From contig JAWUZG010000136.1 in NCBI GenBank assembly GCA_036785705.1, forward strand, positions 2,294,001-2,358,000: a stretch of 64,000 nt of DNA. Direction: 5' to 3'. How positions within the stretch are numbered: the first letter of the stretch is position 1; every line of letters begins with the position of its first letter. The notes beneath the pieces were generated by a model. It was given only the letters and a program-made list of their open reading frames with translations, was not told where the DNA came from and made no database searches. Position numbers and translations under genes: made by a program. This stretch comes from Acanthornis magna. Lineage: Eukaryota > Chordata > Aves > Passeriformes > Acanthizidae. Positions 36,245 to 48,515 of this stretch are shown piece after piece.

Positions 36245-38300
36245 CCACTGAAATTGTGCAGGATGTTGTCCTCACACCCAGGAAGGAATTTATCATGGAA
36301 GTCTAGTCATGATAAGGCAGTTTCTTTTTTCAAGTAGATACAGCAGGAATGACCAATGACTTCCAGACTGTGGATTAGGTTGTAAAAAAAAGGGTAACGT
36401 GGTAGAAGGCATATCAGAGATACTTTTAGGTGTGTGTGTGTATTTTAATGCACTTTTCTAGACAATGATTTTAAACAAGGAGTTTAAAATAGTCATTACT
36501 AGCCAAAAGAAGAAACAAATGCTGGACAGCAGCAACATTTAGGGCAACTTCAGTCTCACTGGTCTTCACATCCAAAGTCTGTCTGCTTACTTAAGCATGG
36601 CCATGATGAATATATGCAAAACAACGCTTAATTAACGTGCAACAAACCCAGCACATCACAGCTTTAGAGAAATGAAACTTCAGAGCCTTTTCAGATTGGA
36701 GGTCCTGTTTTGGACCAGAATTGGTCCAGAATTTAAGCCACCAGGAGCATTCTGTAGGGAAGACAGTGTTCAAGGTGAAGGAAATACCAGCAAAAACAGC
36801 AGAGACAATTAGCAAGCTAATTCATTAAGAGACATTCTGAACTGGACTGCAAAGGAAACTATGGTGAATTACAGAGAATAACTGTCTTTGATTCACCTCT
36901 ACTCACCAAATGTGCCATGGGATCATGAGAATTCATGGCAGAAGGATTAAATTGCATTTCATTGTAAATCAACCAGCTGAAGTCCGAGAGGTTTTCAGAA
37001 GAGAGATTTAGATGTTCACATCACCTGAATCCAGACCTTTTCCTCTACTAAACTGCTTTAGTTCCAATGAAACACAACTAATTAGAACAAGGTGATTTTG
37101 AGGACCTTGATTTCACGTGAGAGAAAAGATCTTAATTATAAAATTGGTTAAACACAAGAAGAGGGATGAGCAATGGGGATGGATCTTCATCCTTGCAGGT
37201 TTTCAGAACTTTTCTAGGCAAAATCCTGAACAACCTGATGTTCACATATGGAATATCATACCTGTGCATTTATGGATAAACATACTAATATAGGAAATAA
37301 ATACAAACATATATAAAATTTCAAGTATGTTTTGAAACTTTCTTACTCCGTATCCTGCTACAAAGGATATAAGACACCAGCCTTAAAAGGGAATGACACT
37401 ATAAATTTTTATTAGATGGATCTGAAATATTTTCATGCTGTGGGCAGTGTGGACTCATAAGAACTACAGATTACTATCTGCTATAACAAGGAGCATTAAC
37501 TATGATTAATGAGTTGACTTTGAAAGTCAGACCATCTCCACAATATAATCTTTTCTCCTCTAAGGCAATTTTTAAGGAAACTTTTAAATATTTAAATAGT
37601 TCAGCAGACTTCTGAAGCTGGGGCTGTCTGACTGTCTTCAGCAATTTCTTTCTAGGCCTAAACTGAAAAAATACAAGCTAGTTGTCCCATTACATTATGT
37701 GAGCAGAAATAGAATATGTATGTTAATGTAATTAGATATTGGGAAAACTCAGGTCTGGTAAAAAATATTCATTATTTTCTTAATTATATTTAAGCTGATC
37801 TATATCTGAAGAAATTTTGCATTGTAGTTCACGTTTTTCCTGGTAAAAAAGGGGAGAGTGTCATGGACTGCTTTAAACCAGGATTACTGATCTGGTGATT
37901 TGGGTACAGCCCAAAGATCAAACAAACCTGGAAGGAGCTGCACTGCTCATGAATGCAGAAGAAGTTGCTGCCCTACCAGAACAGGGTAAAATGTCAGGTT
38001 TCTTACATCTTTTACAGGTTCTTATGTCTATTTAGTCATCTTTTTCAGCCCTGACTGAAATATCCAGACTGGTTAACTCTTGTTCAACATTCTGATTCTG
38101 CAAAGGGGAGTTGAATATCAGAAAAGTCTATCAAGCCTTTTTGATATTTCACACTGGCCACAGGAGCAGGAAAACAAGGGTGTCTACAACTGAAAATGTG
38201 CAAACCCCTGTGTTTTATTTCCTCAAACTTTTATTTAGTTTTTAAATGAAAACCAACACCGATATCAAAGTGCAATACACCACATGACTTATGCTATCCA

Positions 38301-38450
38301 TAAAGCCTGTGGGATTTACATTGCCATGGGAAGGAGGCTATTTACATGTTAAAAAGCCATTTATGATACTAATAAAAGTCCACAGGATTTACTTTACAAT
38401 GTGTGAGAAGCCATTTATGATGTTAAGAGTCAATTTACAATGTCAACAAT
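38301..38450. repeat. imperfect 18-19-bp short repeats
   Basis: Related words recur: GGCTATTTACATGTTAA, AGCCATTTATGATACTAA, AGCCATTTATGATGTTAA and GTCAATTTACAATGTCAA, spaced 18-19 bp within pairs. GGATTTACATTGCCATG/GGATTTACTTTACAATG is also doubled. It looks like an old, decayed minisatellite. Confidence 0.5.
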
Positions 38451-38826
38451 TGTGTTAGCAGTAAAAATGCAGAGCGAATATATAGCATTGATTTTTTTTT
38501 TAAACTTGTATTGTTATATTTCCCTGGCAGTGATTCATGTCTCCACCACGCAGATTTTCTGGTTTATATTTTAAATGAGAAAGATATGGCCTAAATTTTT
38601 GTTTTCCCTAAGTGAATTAATCTTAGCCAAAAACTATTGATAAAGATGTGCTTGGGATACCTCTGTAATATGGCAGAGACTTCTGACCCATCAGGTAACT
38701 TCTTCCAGCTGTATCAATTTGCTACAGCACCAAAGAAATTTTCAGTCTTCACACTTTCACTCACTTCTTAGATGGTCAGGAGTTTTTATCCAAGAGCAAA
38801 CTTTGAGTACTTGTTTCAATTTTAAT

Positions 38827-38843
38827 TCTCTCTCTCTCTCTCT
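38827..38843. repeat. (CT)n microsatellite
   Basis: About eight CT units, followed by further pyrimidine-rich sequence. Confidence 0.9.
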
Positions 38844-38990
38844 TTTCTTTAATTGATTTTTTTTTGTTCCTTGGAGGAGGCAAAATACTGAAGACTTCTA
38901 GAGTATATTTTGTTACCACCTCTATTAGTACACTGGATAAAGAAAAATAACATTTCTTGAGTTCAGCTTAAAAGCTTTGAAGATATCATT

Positions 38991-39024
38991 TAACCAAAAT
39001 CTTTACTTATATAGATTTTGGTTA
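38991..39024. other. perfect inverted repeat, 12-bp arms
   Basis: TAACCAAAATCT at 38991-39002 is reverse-complemented by AGATTTTGGTTA at 39013-39024, around a 10-base AT-rich loop. No transposon is recognised around it. Confidence 0.85.
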
Positions 39025-39149
39025 TCCAACATCAAACCCACTGGGTAATCACAGTAATAATTTCACATAACTGAGCTGTCACCTATTGGCTCTTGCTGTG
39101 GTACCAATGACAACTAATTTTCTATTTGATTAATTCTGATTAATTGAGG

Positions 39150-39246
39150 GAGAAGGAGTCTCCTCCCCAGGCTGAACAGCCCCAACTCTCTCTGCACAGG
39201 AGAGGTGTTAACAGCCTTCTGATCTGTTTTACGGCCCTGCTCCAAA
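39150..39246 (-). mobile_element. internal CR1 LINE fragment (minus strand)
   Basis: The antisense CR1 block reads GAGAAGGAGTCTCCTCCCC, AGGCTGAACAGCCCCAACTC, TCTCTGCACAGGAGAGGTG and CCTTCTGATCTGTTTTACGG. This part lies a few hundred bases upstream of the CR1 3' terminus; the terminal UTR expected on its left is absent. It is therefore a remnant that lost both ends by deletion or rearrangement. Confidence 0.85.
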
Positions 39247-42200
39247 AAGTTTTTTATTGTTAGTAACATTAACAGTCTAATTCAAGAATTGCTATTACTC
39301 ATAATCTAATTGCAACAGAGAAAGAAAATACAGAAATGCGAGTAGAGTACTTATTAAGAGAAAAAGTCACAGTATTAGTAACACAGTTAAAATCAGGATA
39401 CTCACATATTAGTTACTACTCCTAATTTGGGGATTTTTCCCACATTGCTTGCTGCTATAATTAGTATTTTTTATTTTAAGAAATGAGTTGTTTCAGCAAA
39501 AAACACATCAGTAATTTTCTGATTGCTGACATAAAGGACAAAGCTGAAATTTTAAATACTCTGAGCTGTGAGGAGAAGGATATGTTTATCCTTTCTCTGA
39601 AATACAGGTCTTCAGATTTTCATCTTAGTTAAATGTTCTTAGGTCTTCTCTTTATAACCAACTTTCCTAAGTTTGTGAAAGAGAAAGAATGGCAGTTTTT
39701 TTTAATGGCTTTACTTAAAGACTCTAAGAATTAATTAAGATTTTAAAAGTCCACCATGAGGCCCGAAAAGTTATTAAAAAGTAAAGATTTTTGGATTTAA
39801 TTGAAACAGAATCCCAAATGTAGTGTAACTCAACAGGTAATATATTATATTCAATTAAACACTTTAAATTTTTTAAAACGTAGAGATTTTTCTGCTGTAA
39901 GAACATCAGCGATTAAAGTCTGCTGGATTTATTTGAAGCAGAATATATACCCATGAAATTAAGATGTTCTGTGGTTGTTATGACTAACTCCTACATGTAG
40001 CAAGCCAGACAAATAGGAACTAAATTATATGAACCACACACATGAATGGACAAATCATATTTTTGTATCCCACATTAAGTTATGAAAAACAAAGGTTGTG
40101 AAATACTTGGAAAGTGGGAAAAAAGTGATGTCTAAATACCTGAACTTATCTGCTGGGTTTTTAAGGACAGGTAGGGAGAAGTTGCGTAGTAAAGTCCATT
40201 CCGAGACAAATAATCAGCACTCTTTCTACATGCTCCCATTTTCAGTTTTATAATGTGTGTCATGTCCCATTGTGTTCGATTCCCCAGGAAAGCAAGAAAC
40301 CAACAGTTAAGGCAAAAACCCCACAGTGAGAGCAGAGAACCTAAAAGAAAATAGCACTCCAGTTCATGTGACAGCATGACCGGGATTTGGAAATGTGTTT
40401 GCAAAACAAAGCTGGAAGTCATGGCAACTGATCAGATTTGTAGCTTTTGTTATTGATTTTAGCAGAATAAAACAACAGGGTACTGAAATTCAACTTCTAC
40501 TCACTTCTCCAATTAAACATCAAATTCACTGACATCTTGAACTTACAATCAAAAGTGACAAATGATTTTTGGAAAGTGTATTTTTGATTATGCCATGCAA
40601 GTTGCCTGCAGAGAGCTGCATGTCTCCATGCCTGCAGTAGAAACAGAAATCCTGTAAACACAGCACCAAGCCCCAGTTATTAAATTCTTCCTCTAAATAA
40701 GAGTTAGGAGTGCAATAGATCCATGCTGATGTGCCAAAAAATGGCTTGGGAAATAACAAATACATCCAGCTCTGGGAAAGGATGGAGAGGGTACCTAAAA
40801 TCTGTGCCTGATGGAGTGCCTGAGTGTGTTTAGCAAACTGAGCAGGGCACATTTTTCTCCCTGAGGTCAACCTGGAGCAGCACCACTTATTTCTTAACAG
40901 CTAAACTTGTTTATTTCCCCAAACCAGGGTGGTGATGGGAAAAGTGCCTTGTGGGAACACCTCCTGGCTTGTGCTGCCCTCTGGGATGTGCCTGGGAATT
41001 GTGAGGTTACACCAGCGAGAACTAAAAGCACAGCAGTGACAAATAACAAGGGCTGAACAGTGATTGCAAAAATTTCAAGGCTTTCCTTCTTTGATCAGTG
41101 AACTCCATTGACCAAGGGATGCGTGGGGAATACTGCTCAACACTGAGGGGAGTCTTCAAATGTTAACAATATTCTGGAGAAATTGCTGTGAGGACCTGCA
41201 GAATTTAATCCGGACAATTTCTTCCTCAAAGCTTCAAGGAATTAATAAATCTTCAGATGGCTGAAAGAGTGCTGCTTTGTATCTATAAGCTCCATATGGA
41301 CAGAGCCATTTCCAGACTGGGGCAGCAGAGGTGGGTAACTCTGACCAGAAATCACCAGAAATCTCCCCAGCCCCTTCCTCCACCCCAGTCCTTCTTGTCT
41401 TATCCTCGGTCCAGCAAAATTCACATTTTCCTTCTCTGCTCAGAAACCCAGAGTGTGTTATGCTGTCTCACATTTTCACCTCCCACAGAGCACATGAAGT
41501 TTACACTGAAGTAGGTATTAACTCCTTTTTTTCTGTAAAAATAAAGCATTTTTCACATCTGTCATTCCTTCAAGACTGTGGTAATTTTTTCTCTAATCTC
41601 ATAATGTAATTAATTACTCTCATATCTTGATCTTTGGGTTTGATTCTGATTACGATTTTGCTACTTACACTTGAAATGTCATAGGGGATTCAAAGTTCCA
41701 GAGAGAAATATCCACTTCTGTTCAAAGAAGCAAATGTAGCATAATCAGTCGTGTCTTTCAAAGCCATTTTCTGAATTTGTAGTAGACATCAAAAGCAACT
41801 CCAATGATGTTAGTGGGGTCATATCACCATCACTACAAATTAATGAAGCTTCACTGAAGAGCTATATCAGTTTACATCGCTGTAGGTTTGCAAAGACTCC
41901 CAGACTTTATTGTGATGGAGGTCATGTACGAAAGCTAAAGGAAGAAAAAGAGGAGGGAAAGATTAATTCAGAAGTAGGTGCTGTGATCCTGTTTTAATTT
42001 TCCCTCTGCTGTATTTTGGCAAGTAAAATGTCAATGCATTTGAAGTCTCAGTCCCAGATGCTTCCTGAAAAAACTTGGAAAACAATCCCTTGAAGAAAGT
42101 TCCAGACATTTAGTACTGACTGTCTCTTTTTCTCTGTTTTCTTCTGATCTCTAAATTTATTGCCTCAAATACTTCAGCACAAATATGAAGTTTTCTCCTG

Positions 42201-43233
42201 AACATCTCAGCTATTCCTGCTGAATAATTCTCTCTGTAATAATAATTCCTGTGGTCATAATTCTCTCTAATGACATTCCTGTGAGTGAGGTGTCACAAAC
42301 CTCCACGACTTCAGCTGAAGGAGAAACAGCAGGAGCGGAGAGCTGCCAAATCAGACATGACTTTTTCTTGACCTAAGGATGTTTGGGATGGGTGATGAGG
42401 TCTCTGCAGGATACTGTATGTGCTAAAAGCCCCAAGAGGCATCAAAATAATCATGAAACACGTAAGGGCTTTAAAATGCTTGAGTACATTTGAAAATTCT
42501 ACTTTTTGCCATATTGTTCCATTCCTGTACATTCCTGTGGTTCAAAAGATGACAATCAGAATCCTTCCATGTGTTTTTAAACTTAGTTGTGCAGCTTCCC
42601 CTGCTGTGATGAATCTCCCTACACACTCCTTGACTCATTCTGAAAATACAAAAATGAAGTGCTAAGAATGGAAATCCATGGCATTGAGATTCCCCAAAGA
42701 ACAAAAACTCACATTTTATTTCAGTCCCTTTCTATTTTTCCACTGTCGTAATCCCACCTTGCCTCACTTGAACTTATTTTCCCTCAGCGAGTTCCAACCC
42801 AGTGCCTGAATCCCCATCCGGAAGGATATTTGTTTAGTTAGCCTTCCTTCATCTCTCCCTGTAGGGCATTGTGAAAAAAACCCCACAGGCAGCAGCTGGG
42901 AGAGTTTAGCGTGGTTTTATCGTGTCACACCTTAGGGACTGCAGAGACATTGGGCTATTCTCTGCAGAGCTCCAAAGCTGTCACTGATGAAGCAGCAGCA
43001 GAGACAAATGAGGCATTGCAGTGACAATTTCCAAGCCATGAAGTTTCAGGGCAGTGAGATTCCACTGGGCCGTGCCCTGCTCTGGAATATAGAGTTGTAT
43101 ATCAGCTCGAGGAGTGAAATAATTAGAGAAGGAGTCAGACAATAACAAAAAGGAGACAAAAGTGCATTTAAACCTTGATCTTCTCCCCCTCTGGCACTTT
43201 TCCAGGAACAAAAAGGGGTGACCGGACAGAGCC
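39247..43233. other. unique AT-rich non-coding sequence
   Basis: No exon, RNA or transposon recognised across about 4 kb. Open frames up to 114 codons show no protein-family resemblance. Confidence 0.6.
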
Positions 43234-43432
43234 GTGGATTGAACTTGAGGATCGTGAGTTCACTTCTTGGCTTCACCCAAACCTCTCTGTGTGATTCTGA
43301 GAAAGCCTCTAAATCTATTACATGTGCCATTCTCAGGCTATCAAAGCTGTGAGAGCATTTCCCGCTCTCACAGGGATAAAAACCATTAACTGCTGCAAAG
43401 TGCTCAGCTATTATAATTAAAGGGATTGTATG
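43234..43432 (+). mobile_element. ancient MIR/CORE-SINE relic (plus strand)
   Basis: The order matches the MIR-type SINE body. A tRNA-derived head remnant (GTGGATTGAACTTGAGGATC, GTGAGTTCACTTCTTGGC) comes first, then the CORE region CTCTCTGTGTGATTCTGAG, AAAGCCTCTAAATCTAT and GTGCCATTCTCAGG. A 3' part follows (CGCTCTCACAGGGATAAA, GCAAAGTGCTCAGCTATTAT). Compare the MIR words CTGTGTGACCTTGGGCAAG, TGCCTCAGTTTCC, CTCACAGGG and AAAGTGCTCAG. Heavy divergence fits an old amniote insertion. The head is too decayed to be a functional tRNA gene. Confidence 0.75.
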
Positions 43433-46400
43433 CAATGGCTATGGAGACCAGGGGCTTTGAAGCTGATATTGAAAGATATTTCAGTGTTTAAAAATGCTGA
43501 GCAATTTAATTGAAACCAGGGAATTAAGAGCTTTTGAAAATCCCAATGTATAAAAATCCCTAATTCTGCCTTTACAACTTAATAAAACACAGCTAGAGTA
43601 GGAATCACACCACGGAATTTGCTATGACAAGCTCTCCATGCCCAAGTAGACAATGTATAAATAGGAATCTAAAGTTCTTCAGGCTTTGGTTTTCTTCAAC
43701 TGATGTAAAATTCTCTCTTAAATGTTTATGAGTGGCAGTGAAAAATTTCAATTTAAAGCTTTTATTGGAAAATAAGAATCAAGGTTTAGGGTTTAGTTTC
43801 AGAGACAGACATACATTTTGAAAGACTAACCCCCCAACCTCAATGCTGTTGAAAGACTCTGGTCCATTCCTTTCAGATTTAATCTATTTCCCAGTTGAGG
43901 GACACAAAATATAAGGTTCTATTTATTAAAACAAAAATATCTGCACTGACTTATTTAAAGAATCAAAGTAGAAATCTCTGAAAAAGCATGTATTTTGATT
44001 TATTTCAAATAGAGACAATGAGATTCACACAGTCTTGGAGAATGACCACAGAGAATGACAAACACTGACCAGAAAAAACACAGCCATGGATCTACTGTTA
44101 TTGCTTTATTATAATGCACAATGTAATGGACTTCTAAAGTGCATGCATGTTTGGATTAAATGAGTATATTGTATTCTGTGCATAGCAGTCTTATTATAGT
44201 GGGTATTTTGTGCTCTCAGTGGTTCATTCCTTCATTCATCCATCTCTATGGCATCAAAGTAAATTTAATGATAAAAGGAAATAAGTAGTGGACATAAATG
44301 TTATGACTTCATTTTCTAGCAATACTTTAATCTTAAAGCTGTTTATACTGTTTTTCATAGCTTTTAAAATATTTTTGTCTATATTTAATCATGAAACTCT
44401 TTTGTATATTTTTGGTGGAAGGGCTGTTTCACAGTGGTAAACAACACATAATCCACACATATACTGAATTGCTTTCCTACTGTTATATTTTAAGATTTGG
44501 GATATACAGACATTAAAGAGTGAGAAAACAATCAGCCTCTTCACCTTTAAAAAGTAGGAACTCATTTCTCATCCCTTGGCTGGTGTCTGCATCTCTGCAT
44601 TAGCTCATAAAATAGCAAATTCAGTGTACAGGGAAGTCTAAACCTTTTTATTTAATTCAGGTACCTATTGATGAAATGGAGAACTTAATTTAATCCTAAA
44701 TTGGATGAGAGGAAAACCAATGAATTTGGTTAAATTATGCTGCCTATTATAAAGTGCAAAATCAGGTCTAATCTTTTTATGTAATTGCTCCTTTTCCCAG
44801 GAATCATTCTTCAAACTGCCGAAGGGATAGTTCGGTTGTTTTGCATAGGAAATTTCATTTAATTTTTGGTTAACTGAAAATATTCAAATATTTCATTTTT
44901 ACCTACACTTTTCTCAGAAATCTTTCTTATAAAGTTCATTCAGAAATGGAAACAAATAACAACATTATTTTGATAGAAGGAAATTTGAAAGAAAATGATT
45001 TACAATGCAAATATTTTCAGGTCTTAATGAAAATATATGGTTTTCCATGGAAGAAAACATTAAAAAAAAAGAAAAAAGAGAAACATTTTGGTTATTTGAT
45101 GAGACCTCTATTGGAAAAGTACAAAGAGAACAATGAGTTCTAAACAGAAGGATAATTTACAATATTTTTAAAGTGTTTAATGAGAAAAATGTTTCTCTTT
45201 TCTTGATTAACCTAATTCATCTCATATTCTTCACACTTATCTACACTGCCAAATAGGTGTAACAATTTTAATGACACCAGAATCCAAATAAATCAAATTG
45301 TTCATTGCTCTTTAGAGTACCTAAATATTCTCCCCCCCCCATCTGAGTTCTGTGAAAAGTCTTATGTTTGCCATAGTGAAAACAAAGTGTTGGTGTTGGT
45401 GTAAATGTTGCTACCATTAGTGGCTGCAGTGCTAAAATAGTAAATTTATCATGAGACTTAGCTTTCAGTTATCCTAAAATTTAACAAACCAGACACCAAT
45501 TGCTCAAAAACTTCAACTGGAGCTTTTGTTTAATTTCATGGATTTAAAACATCAGGCGGTGAATCCTTGCTAGAGACACCATGTCAGTGGTTAAGACAAA
45601 GTGGAGGAAGGCTCAAATTTCTTTTCAATGCCTCCTTTTTATTATTTTGCTTTTTTATATAATCATCCTCATTTGAATGGAATATTTCCTGTGACACACA
45701 CATACATTTAGGCTTTCCAGCTTCATCTAATCTATCTCTTTCTCACTGTTTGGCGACACAGTTCAATTATTTATGCAATCTATCTGTGCACATTTCCCAC
45801 AAGGAAGAAGCAATTAACAGCTGAACAGAGCTGCCACCCTTCTATATCAGAGTGATCCACAGTCCTTTATGAAAGTCTGGGGTAAACACGAACAGATCTC
45901 AAAAAATAAACCCAGTGTATCTTGAAATATTTGCGTCAGTGGAAAATATGACCCACTGTACTTACCAAGCTTAGTGTCAAAGTTATTTTTGAATGCAAAA
46001 TTAGAAAGCTAATTTTGGAGGTTTTGTTTTAGTTTAATTTGGGATTTTTGTTTTGTTTTGTTTTAAACTGCTTTAAATCTACTTATTTTCCCCATCCTAG
46101 GAAAAATAAAAAGTCTTAAAAAATTTAAGTGCCCCAAATTTTCAAGTCTTTGAGAATCCAGAGCTTTTAATATCTTCCTTATTTTTACCGCGTTTCTACA
46201 AATATTCACAGTGGGAATACCCACAGTCAGTAGAGCAAGTTCTTCACACATCCTGCTAATGCCTGCAGCTCATTATTAATGCAGCATGGACCCTGTGAGA
46301 CTCACTGAACTAATCAAAAGTAATGTTAATAATTGGAAATAGGGATTGCCTCTGGACAAAGAGCACTGCACGCAAATCAGTGTTTGCTTCACTTCTGAGG

Positions 46401-46667
46401 CCATCAACAAAAGTAGATTTTCCCACCTTCTAGATATCTGTCCTGGTTTGGGTTTTTGGTTTGCTTGTTGTCAGATCACAGTGGCTCAAAGTGATTCTGA
46501 GGAAGTCCACGAAAAAAGCCAGAGCTGGAAATAGCGTCAGAAACTCAAATAGTGGTGGGTGGAAATTGCTGAACCTTTTCTGCTGACTGCTAATGAATAG
46601 TTTGGGGTGTTGGTGATACCTCACCATTCCAGATCATATCAGAGTATGAGGACCTCAGATTTTGCCC
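43433..46667. other. unique AT-rich non-coding sequence
   Basis: No gene or transposon recognised. Contains a C9 run at 45332-45340 and GTTTT-rich low-complexity DNA at 46021-46066. Confidence 0.6.
46021..46066. repeat. (GTTTT)n low-complexity tract
   Basis: Repeated GTTTT/TTTTG units with interruptions (ATTTTTGTTTTGTTTTG). Confidence 0.85.
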
Positions 46668-46795
46668 CAGGCTGTGCTGAGTAACCTGCTCTAGTTCCTG
46701 CCCATGGCAGGGGAGTTGGAACTGAAGGATCTTTAAGGTCTCTTCCAACACAAACCATTCTGTGATTCTGTGATTCTGTGATTCTGTGATTCTAC
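46668..46795 (+). mobile_element. CR1 LINE 3' end with four terminal 8-bp repeats (plus strand)
   Basis: Sense CR1 tail: AACCTGCTCTAGTTCCTGCC, CATGGCAGGGGAGTTGGAAC, GGATCTTTAAGGTCTCTTCC and AACACAAACCATTCTGTG, then tandem ATTCTGTG units to 46795. The array of clean terminal units shows that the original 3' end of the insertion is preserved. Confidence 0.94.
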
Positions 46796-46869
46796 ATTTC
46801 GTGGAAAAGGCAGGTGAAAAAAGAGTGCTTAGGTGTACCAAACAATCTGTGCATGTATTGCCTACATCG

Positions 46870-46956
46870 TCTCTTCACTTGAACACGCTGATGTTTCAAT
46901 AATAATAATTATATTCTATCCTTAAATCTTCTCTTCACCTGAACACACTAACATCA
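46870..46956. repeat. imperfect direct repeat, 60-bp period
   Basis: CTCTTCACTTGAACACGCTG at 46871 recurs as CTCTTCACCTGAACACACTA at 46931. The intervening sequence is only weakly alike. Probably an old local duplication. Confidence 0.6.
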
Positions 46957-47248
46957 GTAGTACCTATTCTCTATTCCTCCTTATATATGCTACCTGTAAG
47001 ACTATCCCAATGCCTTTTATTCAGGAAAAAAATGCTGTCCAAAAAGTTTATTAATAGTAGCAGTCACTGGGCGCCATGACTTTCTCCTTTGTGCCTTGCA
47101 AATAAATGTGAATTTCTGGAATTCATAAAAGGGAATGGACTATAAAATGTGCAAAGCAAAAAATCTTTTATGTGGTGCTTTTCATTTAATGCTGTGGTAT
47201 TTTGTTCTCCTAAGTGCCTGCTGTCCTTGGTAAGAAGCACTGTGGCCA

Positions 47249-47465
47249 TACGTTAAAGAGCTGGCTGGGGACTGCGAAAACCTGATTTCAATTCATGGCT
47301 TTTCTGGTGCTCTGTGGAGTGACCTTGAACAAATGAATTTCCGTCTTTACTCCTCAGTTTTACCCTCCATTAAAAAAGCTACAGGGATAATAGTAGTGGC
47401 CTTTTCATAAAATGCTGTAAGCTGTAAAGTTACTAAGTGATAATATTTATAGTGTCATAATAATA
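47249..47465 (+). mobile_element. ancient MIR/CORE-SINE relic (plus strand)
   Basis: Shows the MIR order: GTTAAAGAGCTGGCTGGGGA, AAACCTGATTTCAATTCATG, GCTTTTCTGGTGCTCTGTGG and the CORE motif GAGTGACCTTGAACAAATG. It continues with CTCCTCAGTTTTACCCTCC, AGGGATAATAGTAGTGGCC and a 3' segment (GTAAAGTTACTAAGTGATAA). These parallel the family words GTGTGACCTTGGGCAAG, CCTCAGTTTCCCCATCTG and GGGGATAATAATAGTGCC. It is the clearer of the two SINE relics here and lies in the same orientation as the other. Confidence 0.85.
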
Positions 47466-47728
47466 TTTTCAGAAAATTGCTATAACTGCTGTTGTTATTA
47501 TTTTATATATTTTATAACAATAACCTGTAACTGAACTGAAACTAAGATGCAAGACTGGAAAGATTGACACTTATTTGAAAATAGCCAATCAACGATTATT
47601 TCACCTTTCTTTTTTTCCCCACCATGCTCCTCTGTAGAGTTTCAAACATCAGATTATTTCAGATTGATGGACACAGAAAAAGCAGGGTTGAGAAAAGGAT
47701 AAACACTTCTGTTTCCAAAGAGAACTCT
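47466..47728. other. unique AT-rich non-coding sequence
   Basis: Short unique stretch between the MIR relic and a CR1 tail; nothing recognised. Confidence 0.6.
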
Positions 47729-47790
47729 ATAGAATCAGAGAATGGTATGGGTTGGAAGGGACCTTAAAGATCATCTAGTTCATATATTGC
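47729..47790 (-). mobile_element. very short CR1 LINE 3' tail (minus strand)
   Basis: Antisense CR1 terminus only: ATAGAATCAGAGAATGG, TATGGGTTGGAAGGGACC and TTAAAGATCATCTAGTTC. About 60 bp remain, an extremely truncated insertion with a conserved tail. Confidence 0.93.
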
Positions 47791-48515
47791 AAAATGCAAG
47801 AGTGACAAAATAAATTCGCAAATATTATATTCTTTGTCAACAAATCCTCTGCACATCTCTCACTGCTAAGAAAAAAGAGTTATAACCACTGCTGCAGTAT
47901 TAATAGCCTTAAAAGCAAATTGACAAATGTCATGCCTGGATTTGCTCTCTTCTGGTCCCTACCCCAACCCAAAGGTTGAATCAGTAAGAGTGAACAGGAG
48001 GTGTGTTTTGCATCTAAATTCAGAAATAGCTGTTAAAGCAAGTCATACTTATGCATTTTTAAAGCAACAGCTTGAAAGTTTCCCAAGAAGGCTTTTCAGT
48101 CATTACAAGCATCCATAAATATTTCAAAGCTGCAAGAGTAGAAAGCTTTAAAACTCCATGAGAAATGCCTGCAATTGTTGAACAAGCGCCACGTTTCTCT
48201 GGGGTGGTAACCCAGCAGGTGTAAATACCCCCACAGAGTTTAAAGGGACTAACTCTGGCCAGGTTTAGTAAAACTAAACCCACTGAAACCCTTCTGAATC
48301 TGCTCTAACATTTAGCATTCCAGAAAGCATCAGTATTCATCCACCATAATTTCAGACACCTGAATTTCCAGGTAAATACATCCTGTCTCCTATTGTTTCT
48401 ACTGCACAAGCAAAGAGATCCAGAAGTTTGGTATTCCTGATTCAGTCATGGGATGGTCCAAAGACTCAAGAATCTGGGAGGCAATTCTATCAGAATTTCC
48501 AGGATATTTCCCTGC
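47791..48515. other. unique non-coding sequence
   Basis: No feature recognised between the CR1 tail and the LTR. Confidence 0.55.

Larger units (their letters stand above)
36245..39149. other. unique AT-rich non-coding sequence
   Basis: No gene recognised. It contains an imperfect short-period repeat cluster at 38301-38450, a CT run at 38827-38843 and a 12-bp-arm hairpin at 38991-39024. A purine tract followed by TGTCATGG at 37845-37866 resembles a retroviral 3' LTR junction, but I could not find the rest of an element. Confidence 0.55.

Noticed and set aside
43210..43300. tRNA-like text (possible B-box) near 43250
   Set aside because: It is better explained as the decayed tRNA-derived head of a MIR-type SINE; no cloverleaf can be formed.
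43046..43435. 129-codon minus-strand frame
   Set aside because: Overlaps the MIR-type SINE relic on the other strand and lacks protein likeness.
46440..46640. TGTCCTGGTTTGGG resembling an avian LTR start
   Set aside because: Only the first dozen bases fit. No matching CA end, TATA or target duplication found before the CR1 at 46668.
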